Below, piece after piece: positions 1 to 13,457 of a stretch of DNA of 64,000 bases. This stretch comes from Citrus sinensis (lineage: Eukaryota > Streptophyta > Magnoliopsida > Sapindales > Rutaceae). The first letter of the stretch is position 1. Each line of letters opens with the position of its first letter. The stretch lies in the NCBI RefSeq assembly GCF_022201045.2, contig NC_068560.1, positions 34,993,001-35,057,000 of the forward strand, read 5' to 3'. The notes beneath the pieces are model-generated. The model made no database searches and had not been told where the DNA came from. It saw only the letters and a program-made list of their open reading frames with translations. The translations under genes were made by a program, and so were the position numbers.

Positions 1-713
1 TCCCTCTCCTCTCCTTTTGTTAGGCATTTTTAATTGATTTGCTTCTGTTAGTAGAGAGATTGGTTAGATTTTGTGTTATAATTCAATGGGGACGATGAAA
101 GGTGTATACAAGCTAAATTCTGACAGGTTATATTAAAAAAGAAATACAAATAACTTCAGATTTTTATAGTTTCTGTCAGTGAGAGAGACGCCGTCATATT
201 TTATTTAAAGTGTAGAGCTACAAACTGTTTTACAATATAGGCGTCTATAAATTGATATGGTGCGAAGTGATTAGTTAAAAGGTAATAACAATTAATTTTT
301 CTAATTATATAGGCCCAAAATGGTTTTATACAATCAATTTCTTTATGTAACGTCTGTTTGTATATGCATATCTGTACAAGTTGGTCAATAACAATACAGC
401 TACAAATAGCTAGTAATAATAGAGATGCAAACAATTAATTACCAAACACACTGCATTTATTTGCAGTTAATTTATAAGCATTTTAAGGGCTTTCTCTCCA
501 ATAATTAATTAACAATGCTTTTACCGCCACTTGGGCTATAGATTAATCATGTTGACAGAAATGGGATTATGGCTGTCACATATAATTAAAACAAAAGGCA
601 AATGTAAAGTTAGTAGGTACATGGTTATGTCAAAAACTGCTTACACATAAAATAGTTGAAATTTCAGAATTAAAAAGCATCTAAAGTTTCCAGCGCTTTG
701 CAACTACAATTTC
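1..713. other. AT-rich flanking DNA, no gene seen
   Basis: I see no exon with coding character on either strand. The stretch is AT-rich and carries only short spurious reading frames. The last few hundred bases probably include the 3' untranslated region of the minus-strand gene whose stop codon is at 714-716. Confidence 0.5.
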
Positions 714-2393
714 TCAAGCATCAGGTTTTGCAGAACTCTCCTCGCCATCATCTTTGTGGAACTTCATTACCGATGCCAATACTCCTGTATATTTTGGAGG
801 TTTTGACTTGCGAACCCTTGGAACCTGTAAATCAACAAAAACAAATAAAGGTAGCAAGTCAAACCTCCCATATATATCTAGATTAAACAAAAACAAACTG
901 ATATTTTCTTTTTCGAAAATAAAAAATGATGATGTGATTCTAAAAAATCACTTGAAAATAATTAATTACATTTTTTTTTTCATGCTACAGTTTTGGAAAC
1001 ATATGTTCTTTGATATTAAATTTTACTTTCCTTAAAAAAAAAAGCATTTTTAAAAAAAGACACTAGCTTTTCCTTGGGTTGGCTGCTTTGGATCTTCACG
1101 GTCTTCAACTCTGGAGGCCTATTCTTGAGATATTCTACCAATTGCTCATCATTCATGGCAGCTATCTCATCTGTCTGTTAAATATACACAAAATAAATAA
1201 ACCCCAAAAAAAAAAAAAATTTCAATCCTCAACAAAAACCCAGTAAAAGGATTAGAAATAAAGCTACACCAACTTTGAAAAACTGGGAAGAAGTAAGAAA
1301 TAAATTAAATGAGAAAAATTACCCAAGTTTTGAGATCTTGTATTTGTTTTTCCAATTCCTTTTCTTCGTTTTTGGCAAGTTCATTCTTCTCCTCCAGTGA
1401 AAGGGTCCTTGGCTTTAACTCCATCTTATTTTTCATCTTCTTCCCTTCCTTGTTAGCATCCGTCATTTGCTTATAATATATAAGACGAAAATATACAGAT
1501 GGTATAACAAAATCTAATTGATTGAAATTAATTAAATCAACTAATTAGCTAAAGACGCTGAAAATGCTGATGACAGTAATAATAATAATAATAATAAAAA
1601 CGAACGAACGTACATCATAATATACGTACATTTATAAGTAGGTTATGTATACAAACAGAAGAAACTTGTTATCTAGGCATTTGCTCACTGCCAAACACTA
1701 CACTTACATGAACTACTAGAACATAATTTAAAACTAGATTAGGTTAAAAATAAATTATGCGTCTTTATTTTAACTTATCCAAAAAATTATATCATGAATA
1801 TTTCTGATCTGATTACATCAAGAAACATTATCATGAGCAGAATATGTCATTTATGAAATTTTGGTGAGTTTATAATGGTATTACCGATTGATAAACTGGT
1901 AAATAATTAAAGAAAGAAAAGGAAAAGAAACAGAAAAGAAAAAAAAAAAAAAACTCTCAATATTTTGGAAATTATAGGAATTCAGTTTTTGAAACAAAGC
2001 CCAAAATTGTACGACATTTTAATTTACATAAACTACTTTGTAATTTGCCTTCTATCAAACATGTACTCATAATTTTCAAAAGCTCTCTTGCTCACAAATA
2101 AATTAATAGGCCTAATACAATAAAATGAATATATAATATCGTTCATTAGGATATAATTTTAATTTCAGAGAAAAAAAAATTATATGTCTGTCTATGTATG
2201 AAATGCGTTGTCAAAGAGATCAATATGGATGTATACGTATCTCCTGATCAAGTCTTCATGATATATTCAGATAAATTATAACTAAATTCTGATTAACAAA
2301 TGGAATAAATAAAATAATAATTCGAAAGAATAATAAAATGCACTATACCTTTGAACTTTCAGATACATTCGCATCAACATTTCTTCTCGACAT
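714..2393 (-). CDS. Small charged protein, unrecognised, 4 exons
   Basis: I do not recognise this family. Four exons on the minus strand join cleanly: 2393-2349, 1469-1323, 1174-1064 and 824-714. All introns are in phase 0 with GT-AG borders, and the product is 137 residues. The start is MSRRNVDANVSESSK. Exon 2 is Lys/Glu-rich (KPRTLSLEEKNELAKNEEK) and probably forms a short coiled coil. Exon 3 has the hydrophobic-patterned segment IAAMNDEQLVEYLKNRPPEL. The C-terminus is basic (RVRKSKPPKYTG), then ends in an acidic tail. There is no signal peptide or membrane segment. The intron between exons 1 and 2 is about 880 bp. Consistent phase across four exons argues for a real gene. The exon 3 donor (CTA|GTGTCT) is weak, so that border is the least certain. 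The basic tail would suit a nuclear or nucleic-acid-associated role, but that is only a guess. Confidence 0.6.
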
Positions 2394-3792
2394 TAGAGGT
2401 TTGATTGATCTTTTTTTTTAACGAATATTAATAAGAAGAATTAATGTTATTTGATATATGGTTAAGAAATGGTAAATGGATATTTGGTTCTATGTTAAGG
2501 CCAAAATTAATTGTTTTAGAGCCTTAAAACTTCATTTTGTTTTGAAAGCCCCACCTGTGTCGATATGTTCAATGAATTATCATAATCAAAATTTTATTGG
2601 GATCCTTAAAATTTGTTTAAATATCATACAAGCGGGAAAAGATCATCGATTCGAGACTCTTTATTTTATTGTTAGATAGCGAACGGTTTAAATATTTTTC
2701 TGTTTATTATTAAAGTTAGTGGTCTTAACGATAGTTTTATGATTATTTTTTTTCACTCTTCAGTTTTTTTTTTTTTTTGACAAATCCTAAAGGTTTCAAT
2801 GAAATTCACTTTATTATAATTGCAAAATGTGAAACTCTCGTGGGTTTAAGTGTAATTTCAATATTGCAGATTGTTACTTAAAGTGGTGAGGAAAGAGATT
2901 GACACTACAGGAATTATAGTGATGCATTAACTCAAGTTTGTTCATCCAATTAATTTTTTTTTCAATTTCATATTACATGATTAATATACATATATTTACA
3001 AATATATCTAAATTCAAAATGTATCCAATTTAATTTTAGTTATAAAAAAATTCTATCAAAATCGCATAAAACGCTCGAACCACTTGCTAAACGTCGAAAG
3101 AATATATTTTGTCATGCACAACGTAAATGATTCCCATTGTATTTGTATGATTTAATTATAAACTTTGTATTAGTGCAAAAATTGTACAGATTTCTACTCT
3201 TCATATGTTAATTATCTAATTTAACAAAATCTATATATTGTTTGTTATTCTATAGTGTTATGTCTCTGGACTCTGGCAGTGAAAGAAGAAATTTTTGAAG
3301 ATTAAATTTCTATATAATGGCCAGAAAAAGAGTGCTGATTTTTTTTTGTTTGAATCACTAGGTAGTCTTAAGTAGGCCTCAATTGTGGGAGGCACCTTTA
3401 AATCCATACCACAACTCATATTAATTTTTGCTCGCACCGGGTCGGTCCATAAGAGATAAAATGATAAAATACTTACCAAAATAGAGACTCCATAGGAGAA
3501 TATGACTTAAATACTTGACCTCTCTTAAAAAACTGAGAGTGCCAAATAACTCACGTCAACCAACTTTGATTGAAAAAAACTAATGATAATAACGAAACTT
3601 GCGAACCAAGGAACATCATTGGGCTTTCGCGCAAAAAAAAAAAATGGAATACAATAGGGCCGTACTGACTGAGCTGGCCATATCTGAACCGTTGAGTAAT
3701 GATCATCAACGACGAGGATTTAATCAAAGAATTAACGAGGAAATTTAACGAAGAAATCGCTTATTTACTTCACTGAGAGAAGAAAGGGGACG
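2394..3792. promoter_or_regulatory. Divergent intergenic region
   Basis: About 1.4 kb separates the divergent start codons of the small unrecognised gene (-) and the CCA-adding enzyme gene (+), so it probably holds both promoters. I see AT-rich DNA with poly-T and poly-A tracts and no convincing exon. A compact GC-richer stretch near 3410-3445 on the minus strand looks like an old dispersed repeat, but I could not assign it to a family. Confidence 0.4.
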
Positions 3793-6700
3793 ATGAGAGT
3801 AGCACTAGCTTCAACTATAAAGCAAAATCCATTGCTCCTCACCATCTCTTCATTTCTCTATCGTCCTCCGACCAAAACGGTCTCGTTTCGAAATATCTTT
3901 ACCGTTAACACTACCAGAAACCTAGGGTTTTTGCGCTGCAAAGCAACAATGTCGGAGCAGGAACCACCGCGGCCGGTGGTGGTTCAAGTGAGGGACAAGA
4001 TCGAGTTGACCGACACCGAGACGAAGATTTTCAGTTGCCTTCTCAACACTCTCCGCCACTTCAATCTCGAAACAGTACTTCGCGTCGCCGGAGGCTGGGT
4101 CCGCGATAAGGTCGTGTAACTAATTAGTTAAATACTATATTAATGATGAATTTGGAAATTAATGTTACTTTATTATTTTTGTAGTTGCTTGGAAAAGACT
4201 GTTATGACATTGATATAGCGCTGGACAACATGATGGGAAGTGAATTTGCTACTAAGGTGGCTGAGTATTTGTCGGCCACCGGTGAAACGGCGCCGTCCGG
4301 TTTCGGAGTTATTCCAAGGTAGGCGATTATAATTCATGAAGGTTACTTATTCTTATTCATTTAGTATTTTCGCTTACATTTTGTTTTGATAGCATAGCAG
4401 AGCTAATGTTTAGTTTTTCGGTAATTTTTATGGTTTGTGATTTTAATTTATGTTTCAGTAATCCTGATCAGTCAAAACACTTAGAGACGGCAACAATGAA
4501 GCTTTATGATTTATGGATTGATTTTGTGAACTTAAGATGTGAAGACTACAGTGAGAATAGCCGTATTCCAACAATGGTAAATGAATTTGGTTTCCAGCAG
4601 TTTATCAATATTTTGCCTAGATGGTTTTTATTTCACTACATTACTCATCAATTTAGTTTTCTTACTTCCATTCCATGAGTGTTTAGATGAGGATGAAGTG
4701 TATTAAATATTTTTTGTGAAATTTTTTCCATTTTCTCTTATTATTAGGTTACTCTGTTTCACTGCAGAGATTTGGTACTGCAGAAGAAGATGCATACCGA
4801 AGGGATTTAACCATCAATAGGTATCTTATTTTGCCACGTAGAATAGGCTACAAAATCTCAAAATGAAAACTTAGAGGAATCATAGTTATGTTGGTTTTGA
4901 AATCTAATAAAATCTTCTTGTTTTTTCTTTTGCTTGGTGTAGCTTGTTCAATGCTTAAGATTTTGTGTATTGTAAATCATGTGTTTATTTGTATACAGTT
5001 TATTGGCATTGTCTTGGTACGTTCTTTAAAGATAATTGGATATCCTTGATTGAACAAGGTTATGGTAAAAGTGCGAATTTCTTTTCTTTTAACAGCTTGT
5101 TCTACAATATCAACACTAGCTCTGTTGAAGATCTTACTGGAAGAGGTTGGAATAGGTTTTGTTTAACTGTTTCTACTCAGGGACTACTTTCCTCAAAGTT
5201 ATAAGTTTGCCTCTGTTTTTGCTTCTTTTCTTTTTCTGTAATTTAGGAATTGCGGATTTAAAACATGGCAAAATTGTGACTCCATTGCCTCCAAAAGCTA
5301 CATTTTTGGATGATCCTCTTCGCGTTCTCAGAGCAATTCGTTTTGGTACCTTGATTTCTGGGTTCCTTTATTCTCATATTTACATTGTTCCAATATATAA
5401 TGGAAAGAGAGTTTCTGTTGATCCTCATTTTTTGTTGAATTGTATTTGTATCTGTTGAAAATTCTAAATCTTAATTGCCAAATTTGTCTGCGCAGGTCAT
5501 GACTGTTTGACATTCTGTAGTATTGAGCTCAGTGGCTTTTTATTTATTTTTATCCCTCTGAGACCTTTTCACTCTTCTTGACTATGTCTATGTATACACT
5601 TTTGCTGTTTAGCTTTTATTTAGTTTACTCCACATAGAGGCACACTGGGCACACGTTAATACACACTTAAAAGTGAAAAAAAAGAGGGGAAAAAAATTAA
5701 AGAAAAGAAAGGGATACGGACTTCATGAATACTCAAATTTCTAGTTATTCTAACTTAGCTCCCTTTCTGTTGCTAATGAAAAGGGGTGGGTCTTAATTCA
5801 GACTATTGTAATAATTGCTTTCCAATGCCTGTCGTTGTTTAGCCTTTCAACTTTTTTTCTGATCATGGAAAGGAGCATAGGGTTATTGGTATACCTATCA
5901 CCATCCTGCTATTTAAAATTGACTAAATGATTTTTACTTTTTGAAGCTTATTAATTATGTATTTGTATCAATAGTTGCTTCCTACAACATCTTTTGATCA
6001 TCTATTATCTTTTTAGGTGCGAGGTTTGATTTCATACTAGACGAAGAGCTGAAGAAAGCTGCAGCTTCTGATGAGGTTAAAGCAGCTCTTGCAGCCAAAA
6101 TTAGCAGAGAGCGTGTCGGAACTGAAGTATGTTCATTATTTTAAAAATCAATCTTCAGATGCATTGCTAGGATTATTATCTGATTTATGAGATTGCAAGT
6201 TTGTGGAGATCATGTGGTATTTTTGGTTTCAGATGTACTGTCCTTAATTATTTATTCATTTCTTTGTTGTTTATTCTTTGTGCAGATTGATCTTATGGTT
6301 TCTGGTAATCAACCTGTTAAAGCTATGACCCATATTTGTGGTTTGACGCTATTTTGGATTGTCTTTAAGCTTCCTCTGCAAGTTGAGCCTGAAGTATTGG
6401 AAGGATGTGAAATGTATGATTAGTACATAATATCTGTTATGTTTTTCATACTTCCTGGAAGCCAACATATATCTTTTATTTACTTCCTTTAAGAAGACTG
6501 TATTTATCAACCGTCAACAATTCTTTTGAATGAAATACAAATTTTACCTCTGCTTAAGCTTTTGCCTCAAGTTCAGTCTGCACCTTAGCAGCGATAATGC
6601 ACTTTCTAGGTTCAGTTAGCTGTTTTATATATTTTCTGAGTGGGAAGTTAAAAAGTTTATGGTATTTACTTTCAGTATTCTGGAATTATCAAGTACTGAT

Positions 6701-8804
6701 GGTATATATCAACATTACAGGCCAATAAAATTCACATAGAATTCTCCTACGTATCAGTGCTATTGGGCCATGATAAATTTACGGCATGTTGCCAGGCTAT
6801 TTTCTAGAATATTGTGTATCATACTTCTAATCTTTCCTCGATTTTTATAGGTTTTGCACTGCTTACTTGGATGCTGCTTGGGATCTAACTCAATTAATCG
6901 GATCTTCTACCTTCAATGTGAGTGGTAGTTTCCCTTCGTTTTTTTCACTGGCTTCTTTTTGTTGACAATTATGCATTGGTCAGTACTTTGTGCATGAGGC
7001 TTTGAATTAATTTATTCTTGTAACATCTGAACCTAGGATGACCAAAGAAGGCTTTCCCAGTATGCAGCTTTGTTTCTGCCATTCAGAAACACCACATATA
7101 AGGATAACAAAGGGAAAAAGGTATTGTTGTAATATTGTGCATGGCTTTTAACTATAAACTTCCATGTCAGCTCTGGCAAATTCAAGTGCGTGACACTTTC
7201 ATTTGCTGCTTATTTTGTCTTCTACAGTTGTCATTTGTGATGAGGGGATAGGCATAGAATGTTAATCACGATTTCTGTGCTTTTACATCTCAATGTGAAT
7301 ATCAAAGTTCTTTTATCTGCTAACTAATTGAGTCCTTCACTCCAGATACCTGTTGTCAACTACATTTTCAGAGACTCTCTTAAGCGAAAAGCTAGTGATG
7401 CTGAAACAGTAAGTTCAAACCTACTTCTTATTTATAAAGTTTGCATGTTTATCGGATATAGTGCCCTCAGTGGACTTATTTGTATTGAACGTGCAGCCTT
7501 ATTATTTATTACATATTTCTCTTTTGTGTAGGTAATGAACATCCACAGGGTGTTGGAGAAGTTCTTATCCTTGATTCCTTCTCTTGTTTCTGCTGAGGAC
7601 GTTAAAGTGAATGATGGTCAATGGAGTAAAGAATTGGTTGATGTCCCAGATGCTTCAAAACTGCGCGTGTTGACAGGTTTAATGTTTTTTGCCTGATGCA
7701 ATATTTCTTAAATTAAGTGGACTGTGGCCATTTTGATGCATCATATTTCTTGAATTGGTTTATGAACCCCCTTTGCATCCTTTTTATTCTCAAGTCATTT
7801 TGTATTCATATTTGATTGGGCCAATGGAGTCCTGTTTTTTAGTGTATGGTGTTCATATATGAACGCTCAAGGAAAACTAAAAGTGATTATAAGTCGCTCA
7901 AGCATATGAATGAATATGGACAACTTTTGTTAGGATTTGGTTTTAAAAGGTAAGACAGCAGAGTTGGGAAGATAGCATGCTGCCTTGAGTTGCACAGATT
8001 AGTGGTTGCTGACTTTTATTCTTTACATGTTCAGGATTTCTTCTCCGAGAAATCAAAAATTTTTGGAGAGTTGCCTTGCTGATCTCTACCTTGTTATATC
8101 CCACCCATGTTGATCACACGGAAGATATGTTAAACCAGCATTTTCAACTGGACAGTAAGCGAGATTTGTTTGTGGCGGCCGAGAAGGCCATTACTAAATT
8201 AGGTATGGTCAGCATCTTCTTCCTGTATTTGATTTAGTTCAACGTTAATTTAGACATGTCCTTGTTGGTTCCTTTTAAGCATAGCCTGGTTTGGGAAGGT
8301 AAACCGGCTGCACTCGATGCCGGTCCTTAAGATCTGAATCCAGTTATAAATACTGATATTCAACTTTGATCTGCCAAACAATTGTAAATGTTACAGCCAA
8401 GTTTGTGTTATGTTTAATTAGATTTTGTTGACATGCAGGTCTTGATGAAGTGTGGGATTTAAAACCACTGGTCAATGGGAAAGATATTATGAATGTTTTG
8501 CAGCTTAAATCTGGAGGGCCACTTGTTAGGGAATGGGTAATAATAATGCCTTACTTCGTGTATCTTAGGACGATACAGCACGTTCTCTCTTTCTATCTTC
8601 AGTGATCTCTGTCTCGGCTGATTCTAATTCTAAACTTTAAAGAAAAACGGTTAACATTACAGATTTCAATTGCTAATTCTTTTTTTTTTTTAATTGCAGC
8701 AACAAAAGCTTCTAGCATGGCAGCTTGCCCATCCTTCTGGAACTGCAGAGGAATGTATTGACTGGATGAAGGAAACCCACTTGAAGCGCATAAAGCTTCA
8801 GTAA
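3793..8804 (+). CDS. CCA1: CCA-adding tRNA nucleotidyltransferase
   Basis: Adds or repairs the 3' CCA of tRNAs using CTP and ATP. Fifteen exons give 579 residues: 3793-4110, 4185-4318, 4459-4576, 4768-4820, 5096-5145, 5247-5345, 6017-6126, 6286-6413, 6851-6917, 7037-7120, 7346-7408, 7532-7676, 8035-8202, 8439-8536 and 8700-8804. Every junction keeps frame with GT-AG borders. Class II signatures appear in order: the GGWVRDK loop with catalytic DIDIAL carboxylates (exons 1-2), RRDLTINSLFYN (exons 4-5, ribose and metal region), DDPLRVLRAIRFGARF (exons 6-7) and SRERVGTEI (exons 7-8, the nucleotide-template helix). The first 52 residues are basic and Ser/Thr-rich, like an organelle transit peptide. 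A second in-frame ATG at 3949 (MSEQEPPRP) would give the cytosolic/nuclear form, the arrangement known for eukaryotic CCA enzymes serving several compartments. No catalytic residue looks damaged. Confidence 0.95.
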
Positions 8805-9944
8805 CTAGCAGATTCGTCTAAACTAATTCCCCAATACCCCCCACCCGCCCTCACCCACCCCCAGCGGTTTACTTATCTTAAAGCTAGGAACATAGTTGGA
8901 GTTCCGGATGCTAATATTCTTCCATGAAAATGCTCCAAAGTCCAAACCTGCATTTGCAGCCGGATTAGCTAGGAATTATTGATAGGAGGAAAGTCAAAGA
9001 AAGAAGAAATTTTTTAGTCAATGCTCCAATTAGCGATTTTGTAAATCTGTCTATATAGCTTGTATTAGGAAGCAGAATTTTTGTAGTCTATAGTGACTTT
9101 ATGATGTGTTTACTAATCAGCTATGGAATGGGAATTAGGGAATAGGTTTGCTTGCTTGTAATTCCTCCTGTAAATTGGTTCAGCATTGTAATTCCTCCTG
9201 GAGGTCGAATATGGTTGCACAATATTTTGATGATTACACCATTTTAAGCTCTTGTTCATACTTTATTGTATCGTTCGACACTCTAAATTTAGATTATCGA
9301 TCTCGTTTGATTCTACATTCTATCAGCTAGCGGCTGTGTACAATGTTAACATTTAACTTTCCTGTTTTTTTTTTTTTTTTTTAAAAAGGCGAATAATAAA
9401 TATACTAAATATATTTGATCACAATTACAAACAAATATATCATCAATGTGAAAATAATATATAAATAATTTTTATTTTTGAATGAAAGTATAAATAAATT
9501 AGAGTTACAAAAATTTATAAAATATACGAAAAGACTAAATTGCTTTTATTTTATTTTAAGTTGTATACAACTATTTAAACATTTTAATCTTTTGATATAT
9601 TTTATCAGAATTTAGTAACTTGATTATTATTATTATTATTATTATTATTTGTCAAAATAGGATCGTTGATGAAAAATAAGTAAAACTGGGAGTGCAGGAG
9701 ACATGAAAGAAGGGGTATGCCAATAATGTAAATGTAGTTTAGTTGTCAAACTGTTTGTGTAGTAGGGTAGCAAAATAGCAATACCATAATAACAAAATAT
9801 ATGAAGATTAAGTTACAATTGGCTCTTGAAATTATATTTAAGTAAATAAAAAATAATTATGCAAACAAACAACAGTTTACTTTGGGCGTTGGTGATATAC
9901 TTGGTTTACATAAAGGCGATTGCTACAGTGGTGGTGCTCTAAGT

Positions 9945-9979
<35 letters not shown>

Positions 9980-10062
9980 AAAGCGAGCGAGAGCACCGAG
10001 CAATCGATTGCATTCCATTTTGCTCAAAGCGAAACTGAAAACAAATCACATCGAAATTGAAG
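8805..10062. other. 3' UTR and PDI-like promoter region
   Basis: The 1.26 kb between two same-strand genes starts with the probable 3' untranslated region of the CCA enzyme gene. It then turns very AT-rich, with an (ATT)n tract near 9628-9649 and a long (AT)n tract next to the following gene. I see no further exon. Confidence 0.5.
9948..9977. repeat. (AT)n microsatellite at the PDI-like promoter
   Basis: An uninterrupted run of about 15 AT units ends in TATATAAAG and lies 86-115 bp upstream of the start codon at 10063. Its 3' end is well placed to serve as the TATA box, so length changes here could affect transcription. The TATA role is inferred from position only. Confidence 0.7.
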
Positions 10063-13000
10063 ATGCGAGGGATGAGTAAAGGTAGAATATGGATCTTATT
10101 GTGTCTGTTGTTATTGACAGGAAGAGGTATGATGTTATTGACAGGAAGAGGCTTGTCTTCGGAAGAAGAAACAAAATTCAAAATTGACGGGAAAGTAATA
10201 GAACTTGACGAATCCAACTTCGATTCTGCAATCTCGTCTTTTGATTACATTTTAGTCGATTTTTACGCTCCTTGGTGCGGTCACTGCAAGCGCCTCGCTC
10301 CTCAGGTCCATTCTATATCTTCTCCCAACTGGATTGAGTTTTACTTCAATTCTTAATTGTTTTACTGATCGTACGACGTCGTATTCTTTGAAATTATTTA
10401 TTTTGCAATCATTTCTCTGATTGGAGTCGCCTGATTGTGCTTGTTTTTTTTTTTTTTTTTTTTTTTTTTTTGTAGTTAGACGAAGCTGCTCCGATACTTG
10501 CTAAATTGAAAGAGCCAATTGTAATAGCAAAAGTAGACGCTGACAAGTACAGCCGTCTTGCTAGTAAGCAAGAGATTGAGTACGTACTTTTTAAAATTCG
10601 CCTCGTGCTTTCTTCAAATTTTTTCGAAGTTCTTTTTTTTTTTAAAAAAAAAAAGGTTGTTCCTTTGATTTTATCAAAATTGTGCTTGTATTCCTCTTGC
10701 TGCGGTGGAATATTGGGGGTGTGTCGGTAACTGTTGTGCTTCTGCTTAACATTGAAAGCACAACAAGTAAATATTTGATAAACATTTTACTTTGGTGAAT
10801 TTTACTTATCAATCACCTGCTCATTTATACCTGATAGCTAATAATGATTTCATTTGACAACAGCTAAGGATTTATTCATAGCACCTTAATTCCAAACATA
10901 ATTGAAATCACTTAACAGTCAAGTATAAATGGGTGAGTGGTTGGTAAACGGTAACTGCCTAGTAAATAAATGTAGATGCTTATCCAACACTTTAGTTGTT
11001 GTGCTTTCAAAATTAAGTAGAATCATAGTAGTTACAAATACGCACTCAGTAAAACATTGAGTAAGATGAATATTATTATTTGTATGTTTGTGATGGAATT
11101 CCTGTTAATGAATGGTTTTGTTTTTATGTGTCTGATTGATACAGTGCATTTCCTACATTGAAGATATTTATGCATGGGATTCCTACGGAATATTATGGAC
11201 CTAGAAAAGCAGAATTGCTTGTTCGTTATCTTAAGAAATTTGTTGCCCCTGATGTCTCCATTCTTAATTCAGATGCGGAAGTTTCTGACTTTGTTGAAAA
11301 TGCTGGTACTTTCTTTCCCCTATTTATTGGTTTTGGGTTGGATAAATCAGTCATGTCAAACTTAGCTTTGAAGTATAAGAAAAAGGCCTGGTTTGCTGTC
11401 GCTAAGGATTTCTCTGAGGACACCATGGTGTTGTATGATTTTGACAAAGTTCCGGCTTTGGTTGCTCTTCAGCCGAGTTACAATGAGCACAACATTTTTT
11501 ATGGCCCCTTTGATGGTAAGTTTGCACAGTTACATCTAGTCATTTGGTAAATTTTTTTCATATTAATATAGTTTTTTTTTAATGGTTTAATATGACCACA
11601 TTCTTGATTTTCGGATTTTGATTTGCATACATTTGGTTTAGTGGACGGAATAGGATCCTTTCCTGATCTGAGACATATTGAGTTTTGAAAAATCTTCTGC
11701 CATGTGTCTTTTATTAGTAGTGTATGGGTAAAATTTACTTTTTTTTTTTTTTATTAACTACTAATCAGCAATTGAATTATTTGCTCAGTAACATGATCAG
11801 ATCAGGACAAAATCATGATCCTTAGTGGACAATAAATTTTTGTTTACACTAATTTGTTGTCCAAATGCTTGATAAGATATAATTATTAATGTAAGTATGA
11901 ATACTTATATATAATTCAAAGTGTATTAAAAAGACCTCTTCCTGGTCACCTTCATTGATTAATTAATTTCTTTAATCTAGCCTTATTTTCTAGATTTTGT
12001 TGCTTCTACAAGTTATAGTCTTACGAGTACTTTGATTTATCTTTTTGTCAAACTTTTGTTGGCTGCATAAAGCAAAAGCATTTTTACCATTTGTTCTGAA
12101 TATGCAGAGGAGTTTTTGGAGGAGTTTATAAAACAAAATTTCCTTCCTCTGTCTGTGCCTATTAACCAAGACACACTGAATCTTTTGAAAGATGATAAAA
12201 GGAAAATTGTCCTTGCCATTGTGGAGGATGAGACTGAGGAGAAGTCGCAGAAATTGGTCACAACACTGAAGGCTGCTGCATCTGCAAATCGTGAATTAGT
12301 TTTTTGCTATGTTGGGATTAAACAGTTTGCAGACTTTGCGGATACATTTGAGGCCAATAAGAAGTCAAAATTGCCAAAGATGGTGGTTTGGGATGGCAAT
12401 GAGAATTACCTAACTGTAAGTATTAATGTATTGAAAACTAGAGTTTGTTTCTTCATGCTAACTTTGCTACAATTTTCTTAATGATATGGGTTATTCATTC
12501 ATCTAAAATAGAGATGTAGAAGAAGTGGAACTTTTTTTTTTTTTTTGGTGGTCCCAATTCCTGATTTTTGTGTTATCGAAACATCTACTGTTATGTTATA
12601 GAATTGAGAGAGAATCCTTCTTGAAAAAGAATCGTTAAAACCATATTTCGTCTATCCTACACCTGATGTAGTCTCATATGAAGCATAGTTGTCATCAGTA
12701 CATTCTTTTTCCTCATTGGTTCGGTGGGACTCATTTGGTTATCAGCTACGCAGCATGAGGAAACCCGACCCTCAACCCTTAAATTCCTCTTCCTCTCATT
12801 TGCATTGGTTATATACCAGTCCTTTTGTGATGATGAAAAACAGTTCATAAGTTTATATATTTTCAGAGCCTCAAATAGGAATAGGATGGCTGACTTTAAT
12901 CGTTTATTGCTTTCCAAATACTCTGAAATATAACATATATCCTCATTTTTAGAAATGGGTTACAGCAATATTGGTGCCATTCTACATCCTAGACCTGCTT

Positions 13001-13457
13001 TACAACACACTATTTTTCGTTCATTGAATTGTGCTATTCATCATTGCTAAATGAGATATGTTTTCCTTCATCGGTGCAGGGAGTTTATTTTACTGCAATT
13101 AGAATGAAATGTGTACTAATATACTGTCTTTTACCGCAGGTTATTGGTTCAGAAAGCATTGATGAGGAAGATCAGGGTTCTCAAATATCGCGTTTCCTTG
13201 AAGGATATAGAGAAGGACGGACCGAACAGAAAAAGGTTGCTGGTCCATCAATATTTGGCTTCATCAATTCACTTATTGGAATTAGATCTGTGTATATCAT
13301 TGTATTTATGGTTGCAATGCTGATGCTTCTCAGAACTCTTGGTAAAGACGATGAAGAGCCTCCCAGGGTTGGCACTTCGGACCAGAGTGAGCATGCTAGG
13401 AGCACAGTCTCCAGGGCTGAAAACGATGAGTATAGATCTGGAGAAAAGGAAGATTAG
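10063..13457 (+). CDS. PDIL5-2: Protein disulfide isomerase-like, PDIL5-2 type
   Basis: ER thiol-disulfide oxidoreductase with one thioredoxin domain and a C-terminal membrane anchor. Five exons give 447 residues: 10063-10305, 10476-10579, 11145-11515, 12108-12415 and 13140-13457. Residues 8-31 form a hydrophobic signal peptide. The thioredoxin domain follows, with active site WCGHCK (cysteines 72 and 75). Redox-inactive thioredoxin-like folds fill the middle, and near the C-terminus IRSVYIIVFMVAMLMLLRTL is a transmembrane helix. The charged tail (DDEEPPR onward) would face the cytosol; it lacks a KDEL signal, as expected for an anchored PDI. The start is the ATG at 10063. The signal peptide holds an in-frame 24-bp tandem duplication giving two LLTGRG copies. 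Intron 1 ends in about 29 T before its AG. Length and order match my memory of Arabidopsis PDIL5-2 (about 440 residues). Confidence 0.93.
10443..10471. repeat. Poly-T tract at intron 1 acceptor
   Basis: A run of about 29 T sits directly before the GTAG acceptor of intron 1 in the PDIL5-2-like gene. It is an extreme polypyrimidine tract and prone to slippage, so its exact length should be treated cautiously. Confidence 0.7.

Noticed and set aside
3258..3479. 73-codon minus-strand frame with GC-richer centre
   Set aside because: No family motif and no splice context; it looks like a dispersed non-coding repeat.
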